A stretch of DNA of 64,000 nucleotides from an uncultured Sphingomonas sp. (GTDB taxonomy: Bacteria; Pseudomonadota; Alphaproteobacteria; Sphingomonadales; Sphingomonadaceae): positions 62,001 through 126,000 of the forward strand of contig NZ_CAJYTI010000020.1 in the NCBI RefSeq assembly GCF_913777625.1, written 5' to 3'. The notes under the pieces were generated by a model. The model ran no database searches and had not been told where the DNA came from. It was given only the letters and a program-made list of their open reading frames with translations. Made by a program: the position numbers and the translations under genes. Below, piece by piece: positions 50,763 to 58,703 of this stretch. The number at the start of each line of letters is the position of its first letter. Position 1 is the first letter of the stretch.

Positions 50763-52298
50763 TCAGCTGCCCGGCTGGATATAGGGCACACGCGCGAAGA
50801 GCTCCCGCTCCCAGCGACGCGGATCGTCGGCCATGCGACTGGAGGTGTCGAACAGCATCGTCGCGCGGTCTGGTAAGGTGTAAGGCCGCCAGGCGGGCAG
50901 GCCGGGTGCCGATGGCGTGCCGGTACGGGCAAGTGCGGCGAAGGCACCCATTACCTGCCGGCTCAGCCGCTGCGCCCCCGCGCCGGTGCCGGTGAAGGAT
51001 CCGGGTGCGCTCAGCGTGCCGAACGCCAGCGCGATGTCCATGGTATGCGGAGCGCCGCGCACGGGTTGCGTCGGCGAGGCGAAATCGACCTGATAGACCC
51101 AGGTCGCCTTGGCCCCGGCGGCGGCGCGGGCGTCTGCCTCGATCACCTGCCCCCGCCAGCTTCGGCCTGCCGTGGTGGCGCGGTAGAAAATCTGCTGCGG
51201 CGTGTCGTTCGGGAAGTGCGCGCGATATTCGGCCACCACCCATTCCGGCAGAATGTCGATCTTGAGGTCGGGCGCCATGCGCGCGGCGAGATTGTCCCAG
51301 CTCAGGGTACGGATACGCTCGGAGGCGGGATCGATGAACGCGCGGGTCTCGTCATGGGTGTTGCCGAGGATCATCGGGATCGCCAGCGACTGTGGGGCGG
51401 CATCGGGCCAGAACGGGTGGCGCCGGAGCCATTTCATGTCGAGCACCGGCCCGAAATAGACGCCGCCGCCCAGGATCGGGTCGCGGGCATCCTGCGCTTC
51501 CAGCAGCTTTTCCACGGGCAGCGTGGCGGCCGCCTCCACCCCGCCCCCAAGCCGCTCCAGAAGCGCCTGCCCCCGCGCCGTGGCGTTCATCGGTCCCGAG
51601 GCGGTGACCTGCTGTCCGCTCATCGTCGCGACGCTGTGGAACAGGCCCCGGGCCGCGGGCATCCCCATCAGCGTGGCGATCTTGGCGCCGCCGCCCGACT
51701 GGCCGAACAGGAAGACGCGGCCGGGATCGCCACCGAAGCTCGCGATGTTGTCGCGGATCCAGCGCAACGCGAGGATCAGGTCCAGCTGGCCGGCATTGCC
51801 GCTGTCCGGAAAGCGCGGGTCGAGCCTGGCGAGATACAGATAGCCAAAGGCGTTGAGGCGGTGGTTCACCGTCACCACCACCACGTCTTCGGCGCGGGCG
51901 AGCGTGGCGCCGTCGTTCAGCGGATCGGTGACGCTGCCGTTCGAATAGGCGCCGCCATGGAAATAGACCATTACCGGCCGCCGCGCGGACCGCTCGGTGC
52001 CCGGCGTCCAGAGGTTGAGGAACAGGCAGTCCTCGGACTGTGGTTCGGTCTTCAGGCCGCGCTGCGGGCAGATCGGTCCGAAGGCCTGCGCCATGGCCTC
52101 CACGCGCGGTACGGCAACCGGCGCGCGGAAGCGTTCGGCCCTGCCATAGCGGATGCCGAGGAAGCGGGAGAGCCCCCCTTCCCGCGTCCCCGTGAAGCGC
52201 CCGGCCGGCGTCTCTACCACCGGATCGCCGGTGGCCCCGGCGCGCGGTGGCAGGGTGAGCGCCAAGCCGCCCGCCAGCACCGCGCGCCGGCTGGTCAC
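50763..52298 (-). CDS. Exported type-B carboxylesterase, candidate pectin esterase
   Basis: 511 residues from a GTG at 52298 that overlaps the KDG kinase stop as GTGA. A twin-arginine-like signal (MTSRRAVLAGGLAL) indicates export. The carboxylesterase type-B fold is shown by SEDCLFLNLWTPG, the oxyanion segment VYFHGGAYSNGS and the nucleophile elbow FGQSGGGAK (Ser about residue 198), with an acidic member in GNTHDETRAF and a late His in APHTMDIA. Its place at the end of the KduD/KdgK operon suggests it removes methyl or acetyl esters from pectin fragments. That substrate is an inference; family members are promiscuous. Confidence 0.88.
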   Translation of the reverse strand: MTSRRAVLAGGLALTLPPRAGATGDPVVETPAGRFTGTREGGLSRFLGIRYGRAERFRAPVAVPRVEAMAQAFGPICPQRGLKTEPQSEDCLFLNLWTPGTERSARRPVMVYFHGGAYSNGSVTDPLNDGATLARAEDVVVVTVNHRLNAFGYLYLARLDPRFPDSGNAGQLDLILALRWIRDNIASFGGDPGRVFLFGQSGGGAKIATLMGMPAARGLFHSVATMSGQQVTASGPMNATARGQALLERLGGGVEAAATLPVEKLLEAQDARDPILGGGVYFGPVLDMKWLRRHPFWPDAAPQSLAIPMILGNTHDETRAFIDPASERIRTLSWDNLAARMAPDLKIDILPEWVVAEYRAHFPNDTPQQIFYRATTAGRSWRGQVIEADARAAAGAKATWVYQVDFASPTQPVRGAPHTMDIALAFGTLSAPGSFTGTGAGAQRLSRQVMGAFAALARTGTPSAPGLPAWRPYTLPDRATMLFDTSSRMADDPRRWERELFARVPYIQPGS

Positions 52299-53299
52299 CG
52301 CCGCACGTCCAGCCCGCCCTCGGCGAAGGCGGCGAGATCGGCGCGGGTGAACAGGCTCGCATCGCCGGGCAGCGAGTGTTTGAGCGCGGTGAGCGCGAGC
52401 CCCGCCTCGGCCATCGCCTTGGCGTCGCCGCCCTCGAGCAGACCGTGCAGCACGCCGGCGGCAAAGGCATCCCCCCCGCCGATCCGGTCGACGATTCCGC
52501 TGACGCGCAACTCCTCGGTCTGATGATGGCCGTCGCGGATATCGACACGCGCGGCGATGCGATGGCTGTCGACGTCATCGACATGCCGCGCCGTGGAAGC
52601 GATCAGCTGGAGCTTGGGGAAGGCCGCGAACGCCGCTTCCGCCGCCTCGCGCCGGCGCTCGGGGCCGTCGCCGGGGAAATGCTCGCCGAGCAGCAGCGAG
52701 ATGTCGCGGTGGTTGCCGAACAGGATCTCGGCATGGCCGATCAGCCGGGTCAGCACGCTGCGCGGATCGCTGTCCCAAGCTTCCCACAGCTTGGCGCGGT
52801 AGTTGCCGTCGAACGACACGGCGATGCCGCGCGCGCTCGCCGCCTCGGCTGCGGCAATGGCGGCTGCGGCGGTGTTCGGGCCCAGCGCGGGCGTGATGCC
52901 GGAGAGGTGGAGGCGCGTCACGCCGTCCAGCAGCGTGTCCCAGTCCCATGCCTCGGCCGGGCGATCGGCGAACACCGAATGCGCCCGGTCATAGACGATC
53001 TCCGACGCGCGCAAGCCCGCGCCCGGGGTGAGGAAATAGAGGCCCATGCGACCGGCTGCGGACACCACATGGCGGGTATTCACACCGCGCCGGCGCAGCT
53101 CGCCGATGGCCGCGGCGCCGAGCGGATTGTCCGCCACCGCGCTGATCATCGCCACGTCATGGCCCAGGCAGGCGAGACCGGTCGCGACATTGGCCTCGGC
53201 TCCGGCAATCGCCACGTCGAGCTTGGGCGTCTGCAGCAGCAGTTCGCGGCCCGGCGGCGACAGCCGCAGCATCATTTCCCCAAAGAACGCGAACGTCAT
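52295..53299 (-). CDS. kdgK: 2-keto-3-deoxygluconate kinase (PfkB family)
   Basis: 334 residues; the ATG at 53299 overlaps the kduD stop (ATGA). PfkB-family features: GEMMLRLSPPG at the N-terminus (typical of KDG kinases), GAEANVATGLACLG substrate loop, SFDGNYRAKLWE, and the ATP/catalytic motif DRIGGGDAFAAGVLHG near residue 275, with the catalytic Asp. It phosphorylates KDG to KDPG for the Entner-Doudoroff aldolase. No aldolase is encoded in the window. Coupling to kduD supports the assignment. Confidence 0.92.
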   Translation of the reverse strand: MTFAFFGEMMLRLSPPGRELLLQTPKLDVAIAGAEANVATGLACLGHDVAMISAVADNPLGAAAIGELRRRGVNTRHVVSAAGRMGLYFLTPGAGLRASEIVYDRAHSVFADRPAEAWDWDTLLDGVTRLHLSGITPALGPNTAAAAIAAAEAASARGIAVSFDGNYRAKLWEAWDSDPRSVLTRLIGHAEILFGNHRDISLLLGEHFPGDGPERRREAAEAAFAAFPKLQLIASTARHVDDVDSHRIAARVDIRDGHHQTEELRVSGIVDRIGGGDAFAAGVLHGLLEGGDAKAMAEAGLALTALKHSLPGDASLFTRADLAAFAEGGLDVRR

Positions 53300-54066
53300 C
53301 GTGCCAGCCAGCCTCCGTCAACGGCGAGAACATGGCCCTGCACATAGTCCGAAGCGCGCGAGGCAAGGAAGACCGCCGCACCGCCCAGATCCTCCGGATC
53401 GCCCCAGCGGGCGGCGGGGATGCGCTCGAGGATCTGGCGGTTGCGGGTCTCGTCGGCCTGCAGCGCGGCGGTGTTGTTGGTGGCGATATAGCCCGGCGCG
53501 ATCGCATTGACGTTGACGCCCTTCGCCGCCCATTCGTTCGCCAGCAGCTTGGTAAGCCCGCCGATGCCCGACTTGGACGCGGTATAGCTCGGCACGCGGA
53601 TGCCGCCCTGGAAGGTGAGCATCGAGGCGATGTTGATGATGCGCCCGCGCTCGCCGGTCTCGCCGAAGCGGCGAACCATGAACTTGCCCGCGGCCTGGCA
53701 GAGGAAGAACACCGACTTGAGGTTGGTGTCGACCACCGCGTCCCAATCCTCCTCGGTGAAATCGAGGCTGTCGGCGCGGCGGATGATCCCGGCATTGTTC
53801 ACCAGGATGTCGATTTTCCCCAGCTTATCCACAGCCTCGTCCACAACCCTTTCCACAGGCTCGATGGTCGATAGATCGGCGGAAATGATCTCGGCGCAAC
53901 GGCCGAGGTCACGCACCTTGGCCACGGTTTCCTCGGCGGGCGTACGGCCGACGGCGGCGATGTCCGCGCCGGCAGCCGCGAGCGCGAGCGCAATGCCCTG
54001 GCCAATGCCGGTGTTCGCACCGGTGATAACGGCCACCTGGCCGGTAAGATCGAACGGGTTGGTCAT
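53296..54066 (-). CDS. kduD: 2-dehydro-3-deoxy-D-gluconate 5-dehydrogenase (SDR family)
   Basis: 256 residues, classical SDR length. Cofactor motif TGANTGIGQG (about 16-25), LVNNAGIIRR (88-97), catalytic Ser in NIASMLTFQGG, and YTASK (Tyr and Lys). The FQGGIRVPSYTASKSG segment is characteristic of KduD. It interconverts 2,5-diketo-3-deoxygluconate and KDG with NAD(H). It lies between an RpiB-type isomerase and KDG kinase, completing the route from unsaturated galacturonate to KDPG. A 39-bp inverted repeat separates it from the isomerase gene upstream. Confidence 0.92.
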   Translation of the reverse strand: MTNPFDLTGQVAVITGANTGIGQGIALALAAAGADIAAVGRTPAEETVAKVRDLGRCAEIISADLSTIEPVERVVDEAVDKLGKIDILVNNAGIIRRADSLDFTEEDWDAVVDTNLKSVFFLCQAAGKFMVRRFGETGERGRIINIASMLTFQGGIRVPSYTASKSGIGGLTKLLANEWAAKGVNVNAIAPGYIATNNTAALQADETRNRQILERIPAARWGDPEDLGGAAVFLASRASDYVQGHVLAVDGGWLAR

Positions 54067-54081
54067 GAATACCCCTCTCCC

Positions 54082-54189
54082 CCTCCCGCCTGCGCGAGGG
54101 GGCCGGGGGGTGGGCCCCCGCTATCCATGAAGTTCACCGCGCGCCAAGGCCGGGGGCCCACCCCCCAGCCCCCTCCCGCGCGCGGGAGG
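54082..54189. repeat. Long intercistronic inverted repeat
   Basis: Two 39-nt arms (54082-54120 and 54151-54189) are reverse complements with about five mismatches, including a perfect 16-nt block, around a 30-nt loop. They are very GC-rich and each arm can fold on itself. This looks like a REP-type extragenic palindrome. It sits inside the presumed operon, between the isomerase gene and kduD. Confidence 0.8.
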
Positions 54190-54206
54190 GCGGAGTAGGC
54201 CCGGGG

Positions 54207-54842
54207 TTACGAAAGGCTGCGCAGATAGTCGCTGATCGCCGCGTCCTGCGCATTGGCGTAGAAATATTCCGCGAACTTCTCGCCGGCGATCGCCGCGCGC
54301 AGCAGGTCCTGGTCCACGTTCTTCAGCACGGTGAGCATGTCGTTGCAGGTCACGCGCTTGAGGTCCGCCAGAATACCGCGGTTCTTGCGCATGATCTCGG
54401 CGCGCTCCTTCGGATAGCCGAGCCCGCGCTCGCCTTCGAACAGCTTGCGGTACACGTCTTCCAGGTTGAGTTCCGCCGCCCAGCCAAAGCCCTTGGCATA
54501 GGGCATCGAGATCGCGTTGCCGTCATTGATCTGGCCGAACAGGAAGGCGTCGGTCGGGTCGATCACCAGGCCACAGAACACACCTGGCATCGCGTTGCAG
54601 GCGAGCATTGAGCCCATGCCGGTGCCGCAGCCGGTCACCACGAAGTCGGCAGCGCCGGAATTGAGCAGAATGCCGGTGAGGAGGCCGTTCATCACGTAGG
54701 TGAGCGATGCCTTATCCTCGGGCGAATACATGCCGTAGTTGAACACCTGGTGCCCCAGCGGCTCGGCGACGTTGGTCAGCGCCTGATGGATGATGCCGTT
54801 CTTGGCCGCCTGGCTGTTCTCGGTGATCAGCGCAATCTTCAT
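54207..54842 (-). CDS. RpiB/LacA/LacB-family sugar-phosphate-type isomerase, likely 5-keto-4-deoxyuronate isomerase (DhuI-like)
   Basis: 211 residues; ATG at 54842 with a GGACGAGG Shine-Dalgarno. The RpiB fold shows in MKIALITENSQAAKNG, the phosphate-binding-type loop VVTGCGTGMGSMLACN (with the family Cys, about residue 71) and NDGNAISMPYAKG. It is longer than RpiB (about 150 residues), with a C-terminal extension. In streptococci an RpiB-type isomerase (DhuI) works with an SDR (DhuD) on unsaturated uronate instead of KduI. Here the neighbour is kduD and no KduI-type gene is present, so the same role is likely. Not shown by sequence alone. Confidence 0.85.
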   Translation of the reverse strand: MKIALITENSQAAKNGIIHQALTNVAEPLGHQVFNYGMYSPEDKASLTYVMNGLLTGILLNSGAADFVVTGCGTGMGSMLACNAMPGVFCGLVIDPTDAFLFGQINDGNAISMPYAKGFGWAAELNLEDVYRKLFEGERGLGYPKERAEIMRKNRGILADLKRVTCNDMLTVLKNVDQDLLRAAIAGEKFAEYFYANAQDAAISDYLRSLS

Positions 54843-54865
54843 CGTCCTCGTCCTTCTCTAGCAGC

Positions 54866-54880
54866 GACACCGGTTACCAT
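54866..54880. promoter_or_regulatory. Pectin-regulon operator 2 (isomerase-kduD-kdgK operon)
   Basis: GACACCGGTTACCAT lies 24 bp upstream of the isomerase start codon, next to a TATGGT -10-like box on the minus strand, so binding would block initiation. It shares the GACACCGGT core. Confidence 0.75.
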
Positions 54881-54953
54881 AGCCTATCCGGCGGCGCTCA
54901 TATTTTGTGGATGCGGCAGCCATGTTGCCCGCCGCACCCCGATTTTCAAGCGC

Positions 54954-56378
54954 TTAGGCCGGTGTTCCGAGCTTGTACGCCTTGCGTACCAACCCATTGG
55001 TCAGCTCGAGGGCCAGCTCCGCCGCCTCCCAGTCGAGCAGCCGTCCCTCGGCGACGAGCCGCGCCAGAAAGCCGCAGTCGATCCGCCGCGCCACATCATG
55101 CCGCGAGGGGATCGAGAGAAAGGCGCGCGTGTCGTCATTGAAGCCGACCGTGTTGTAGAATCCCGCCGTCTCGGTCACCTGCTCGCGGAAGCGGCGCATG
55201 CCCTCAGGGCTGTCGTGGAACCACCAGCTGGGACCCAGCTTCAGGCACGGATAATGGCCCGCCAGCGGCGCCAGTTCGCGCGCATAGACCGTCTCGTCCA
55301 GCGTGAAGAGGATGATCGACAGGTCGGTCGAGGTGCCGAAGCGATCGAGCAGCGGCTTGAGGCCGTGGACATAGTCGGTCGCCATCGGGATGTCGGCGCC
55401 CTTGTCGCGGCCATGGCTTTGGAAGAGCCCGCCATTGTGGTTGCGGAAGCTGCCCGGATGGATCTGCATCACCATCCCGTCGTCGATGCTCATCGCCGCC
55501 ATCTCGGTGAGCATCTGGGCGCGGAACAGCTCGGCATCGGCCGGGGTCCAGTCGCTGCCGAGGATCTTGGCGAACAGCGCCGCGGCCTCGGCCTTGCTCA
55601 GGTTCGCGGTGCGCGCAGTCGGATGGCCATGGTCGGTCGCGGTGGCACCGGCGGCGCGGAAATCGGCGCGGCGCTTGGCGTGCGCGGCGAGATAGCCTTC
55701 CCAGCTATACACGTCCTCACCGGTCTTCTCCGCGAAGATCTTGAGCGCGCCGTGGAACTGCTCATGCTCGACGTCGATCACCGCGTCCGGGCGATAAGTG
55801 GTGACGACGCGACCGCCCCAGCCGGACTCCCGGATGGCGTGGTGCGGCGAGAGATCGTCCTGCGGGCCCTCGGTGGTGGCGAGGAACTCGATGTTGAAGC
55901 GATCGAACAGCGCGCGCGGGCGGAAATCGTCGCTCGCCACCTTTTCGTTGATCGTGTCGTAGTAGAAATCGGCGGTCTCGGCATCGAGGGCGACCTCGAA
56001 GCCGAACACCTCGCCGAACACATGGCCCAGCCACATGGCAGACGGCGTGCCGCGGAACAGGTAGAGGTGCTCGGCGAAGGTACGCCACGCCGCACGCGGA
56101 TCGGTCGCCGGCATGCCCGCCTTGCTCGGCACGCACAGCGCGTCGAGCGACACGCCCTGCGAATAGAGCATGCGGTAGATATAGTGATCGGGCGAGAGCA
56201 GCAGCTCAGTGGCGTTCGACCAATTCGCGTTGGTCGAGAACCAGGTCGGATCGGTATGGCCATGCGGGCTGATGATCGGCAGGCCGGCGACCTGCGCATA
56301 GAGTTCGCGCGCAATCGCACGGGTGCGGTCCTCGGCCGGCAACAGCCGGTCGGGATCGAGCTTCAGCGGCTTGGCCAT
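54954..56378 (-). CDS. uxaC: Uronate isomerase
   Basis: 474 residues, the usual length of UxaC. The start is the ATG at 56378 with AAGGA 8 nt upstream; the frame before it is a shadow. Family features: metal-site LPIISPHGHTDPTWF near the N-terminus, GWGGRVVTTYRPDAVIDVEH, GMVMQIHPGSFRNHN, and the late VGFNDDTRAFLSIPSRHD. It converts D-galacturonate to D-tagaturonate (or glucuronate to fructuronate). The UxaB and UxaA steps that normally follow are not in the window. It lies 34 bp after the hexuronate transporter gene, in the same operon. Confidence 0.95.
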   Translation of the reverse strand: MAKPLKLDPDRLLPAEDRTRAIARELYAQVAGLPIISPHGHTDPTWFSTNANWSNATELLLSPDHYIYRMLYSQGVSLDALCVPSKAGMPATDPRAAWRTFAEHLYLFRGTPSAMWLGHVFGEVFGFEVALDAETADFYYDTINEKVASDDFRPRALFDRFNIEFLATTEGPQDDLSPHHAIRESGWGGRVVTTYRPDAVIDVEHEQFHGALKIFAEKTGEDVYSWEGYLAAHAKRRADFRAAGATATDHGHPTARTANLSKAEAAALFAKILGSDWTPADAELFRAQMLTEMAAMSIDDGMVMQIHPGSFRNHNGGLFQSHGRDKGADIPMATDYVHGLKPLLDRFGTSTDLSIILFTLDETVYARELAPLAGHYPCLKLGPSWWFHDSPEGMRRFREQVTETAGFYNTVGFNDDTRAFLSIPSRHDVARRIDCGFLARLVAEGRLLDWEAAELALELTNGLVRKAYKLGTPA

Positions 56379-56412
56379 ACGCAAATCCTTGGGAGTGTAC
56401 AGGAAAAGGAAA

Positions 56413-57705
56413 TCAGTCGATGCGTGCACGCTCGAGGCGCGGCGAGAGCACATGGATCGCCAGCAGCGCCAGGAAATAGGCGCCGCCCGCGAGCAGGAAC
56501 AGCGGGGCATAGGTGCCCAGCCGCTCCAGCACGTCACCGGCATGGAGCGAGAACATCATGCCGCCCAGCGCGCCCAGCGTGCCGCCGATGCCGATCACCG
56601 AGCCCACGGCGAAGCGCGGGAAGGTGTCCGACGGCAGCGTGTAGAGGTTCGCCGAGAAGGCCTGGTGCGCCGCCGCCGCCACGCCGATCACCAGCACGTT
56701 CACCCACAAGCTTTCGATATAGGTGGTGAAGCACACCGGCAGCACGAAACAGGCGCAGATCAGCATGGTGAGCTTGCGCGCCTTGTTGACGCTCATGCCG
56801 GCCTGCATCATCCGGCCGGACATCCAGCCGCCGACGACGCTGCCGGCGTCCGAGATGATGTAGATGGCGGCGATCGGCGGCCCGAAGCTGAGCAGATCGA
56901 GATGGAACTGCTTGCCCAGATAGCTGGGCAGCCAGAACAGGTAGAACCACCAGATCGGATCGATGAAGAACTTGCCGAGCGCATAGGCCCAGGTCTCGCG
57001 GGTAACGAGCAACTTCGCCCACAGGCCCTTGGGCACGACGACCGGATCGGCCGGATCCTGCTGGATATAGGCCAGTTCCTCCGGGGTCACCTTGGGGTGA
57101 TCCTGCGGCGAGCGATAGAGCGCCAGCCAGGCGATCAGCCACAGCACCCCGAAGATGCCCGTGGCGATAAAGGCCATCCGCCAGCCATAATGGAGCACCA
57201 GGAACGGCACGAGCAGCGGGGTGATGATCGCGCCGACATTGGCGCCGGCATTGAAGATGCCGACCGCCAGCGCGCGCTCCCGGGCCGGGAACCACTCGGA
57301 CACCGCCTTCACGCCGCCGGGGAAGTTGCCGGACTCGCCGATGCCGAGCCCGAAACGCGCCATGGCGAACTGGGTGACCGAATGGACGCCGCCATGCGCG
57401 ACATGGGCGATCGTCCAGATCACCACCGCCACCGCATAGCCGAAGCGGGCGCCGAGCGCGTCGACCACCTTGCCGAAGCCGAGATAGCCGATCGCGTACG
57501 CGAGCTGGAAATAGAAGACGATGTCGGCGTAATCGCGCTCGTTCCAGTGGAGCTCGCCGGCGATGGTCGGCTTGAGCACCCCGATCATCTGGCGATCGAT
57601 GTAATTGATCGCGGTGGCCACAAACAGCAGCCCGCAGATCACCCAGCGATATCGCCCCACTCTTGCTGCGGCACCGTTCACCAAGGCCTCGCCGTTCTTC
57701 GCCAT
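56413..57705 (-). CDS. exuT: MFS hexuronate transporter (ExuT-like, ACS family)
   Basis: 430 residues from the ATG at 57705, which has GGAG 5 nt upstream; the ATG at 57723 lacks this. Twelve hydrophobic segments. ACS-family markers: ATAINYIDRQMIG in TM1, RFGLGIGESGNFPGG, VSEWFPARERALAVG and LPSDTFPRFAVGSV. It imports galacturonate or glucuronate by proton symport. Located between an FAH-type hydratase and uxaC in one operon under the pectin operator. Confidence 0.9.
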   Translation of the reverse strand: MAKNGEALVNGAAARVGRYRWVICGLLFVATAINYIDRQMIGVLKPTIAGELHWNERDYADIVFYFQLAYAIGYLGFGKVVDALGARFGYAVAVVIWTIAHVAHGGVHSVTQFAMARFGLGIGESGNFPGGVKAVSEWFPARERALAVGIFNAGANVGAIITPLLVPFLVLHYGWRMAFIATGIFGVLWLIAWLALYRSPQDHPKVTPEELAYIQQDPADPVVVPKGLWAKLLVTRETWAYALGKFFIDPIWWFYLFWLPSYLGKQFHLDLLSFGPPIAAIYIISDAGSVVGGWMSGRMMQAGMSVNKARKLTMLICACFVLPVCFTTYIESLWVNVLVIGVAAAAHQAFSANLYTLPSDTFPRFAVGSVIGIGGTLGALGGMMFSLHAGDVLERLGTYAPLFLLAGGAYFLALLAIHVLSPRLERARID

Positions 57706-57736
57706 ACCCTCTCCAAACCCCATGTCCGCGCCGGGA

Positions 57737-58543
57737 TCACGCGATCCCGATGCGGCACTCGACCCGCATGTCCGGCCCGAACTCCGCCACTACCGTCGCC
57801 CCGGCCGTTACCGGGTGGACGCCGGTGACGGCGCCGGTAGAGATCCACTGCCCTTCGGCGAGTGGCAAGCCCTTGGCCGCGCGTTCGAACAGGAAGCGCA
57901 CCGCTCCGATCGGTCCGTCGAGCATGTTGCCCGCGGTGCCGGTTCCAGCGACTTCCCCGTCGATCGTTAGCGACACCGGAAGGCTTAGGAAATCCTCTTC
58001 AGAAGATATACGGTATCCGATCAGGAGACCATTATTGTTGCCGAAGTCGGAAATGGTGACGGCCGGACCATGACCGTTGATGCCGGCGAAGGGCGAGCTG
58101 GCGATCTCGATACCCACCCGCAGGTCCGCTACATAGGGCAGCACCTCGGCATTGGACCAGGGACGGTCGAAGTCCGCCGGCAACGGCCCCAGCTTCACCA
58201 GAAACTCCGCCTCTGCCGCACCGAAACCGTCGCGGAAGATCCCCATCTCCGGCACCTGCCCCGCATCTGCCCAAACGATGCTGTCGGCGAAGATCGGACC
58301 GGCCAGCCGGTCCGCTCCGAACTGTGCGACCAGCGCGTCGGGCACCCGCCCTACCTTCCAGCCGGCGATTGGCTTGTCGAACAGCGCGATGGCGCGCGCC
58401 TGGATGGCATAGGCTTCGTCCAGAGTCTGCGGCATCGCGCCCGGGTAGGCGGCGAATCCCTGCCGCACGCGGCGCGCCGCCACAAATGCCTGTGCGATGG
58501 CCTCCGCACTTGCCTGCTCCGCCAATGCTCCGTCCCTTTCCAT
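57737..58543 (-). CDS. 2-keto-4-pentenoate hydratase-like protein (FAH superfamily)
   Basis: 268 residues from the ATG at 58543 (GGGGA about 9 nt upstream; an alternative start at 58561 adds six residues). MhpD-like features: LDEAYAIQARAIALFDKPIAGWKVG, a metal-site Glu pair in AAEAEFLVKL, and FLFERAAKGLPLAEGQWISTG near the end. Family members hydrate 2-hydroxypentadienoates in catechol breakdown or act on related 2-keto acids. First gene of the transporter/uxaC operon, 31 bp from a pectin operator, so here it probably handles a uronate-derived 2-keto-deoxy acid. Exact reaction unknown. Confidence 0.8.
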   Translation of the reverse strand: MERDGALAEQASAEAIAQAFVAARRVRQGFAAYPGAMPQTLDEAYAIQARAIALFDKPIAGWKVGRVPDALVAQFGADRLAGPIFADSIVWADAGQVPEMGIFRDGFGAAEAEFLVKLGPLPADFDRPWSNAEVLPYVADLRVGIEIASSPFAGINGHGPAVTISDFGNNNGLLIGYRISSEEDFLSLPVSLTIDGEVAGTGTAGNMLDGPIGAVRFLFERAAKGLPLAEGQWISTGAVTGVHPVTAGATVVAEFGPDMRVECRIGIA

Positions 58544-58573
58544 AGTCCGTCCCCGGCACATACGCCGCCGGTC

Positions 58574-58586
58574 GACACCGGTTTCC
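58574..58586. promoter_or_regulatory. Pectin-regulon operator 3 (hydratase-exuT-uxaC operon)
   Basis: GACACCGGTTTCC lies 31 bp upstream of the hydratase start. Same core as the other four sites. Confidence 0.72.
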
Positions 58587-58598
58587 GTACGCGACGTT

Positions 58599-58638
58599 AT
58601 TCAAAGGCGCCCCGGTCGGCCGAAACCGGCCGGAGCGC
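58599..58638 (-). terminator. Probable terminator of the 58704 TBDR
   Basis: On the minus strand a 13-bp stem with one wobble and one mismatch (58638-58626 with 58619-58607) has a 6-nt loop and is followed by CUUUGAAU, a modest U-rich tail. It sits between the TBDR stop and the hydratase promoter. Confidence 0.5.
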
Positions 58639-58703
58639 AAGGTGGAGGTGCCGAACGAGTCGGCTCCCGGGTGAAATCGATCGCGCCCCCGCGCCGTTTC
58701 TGT

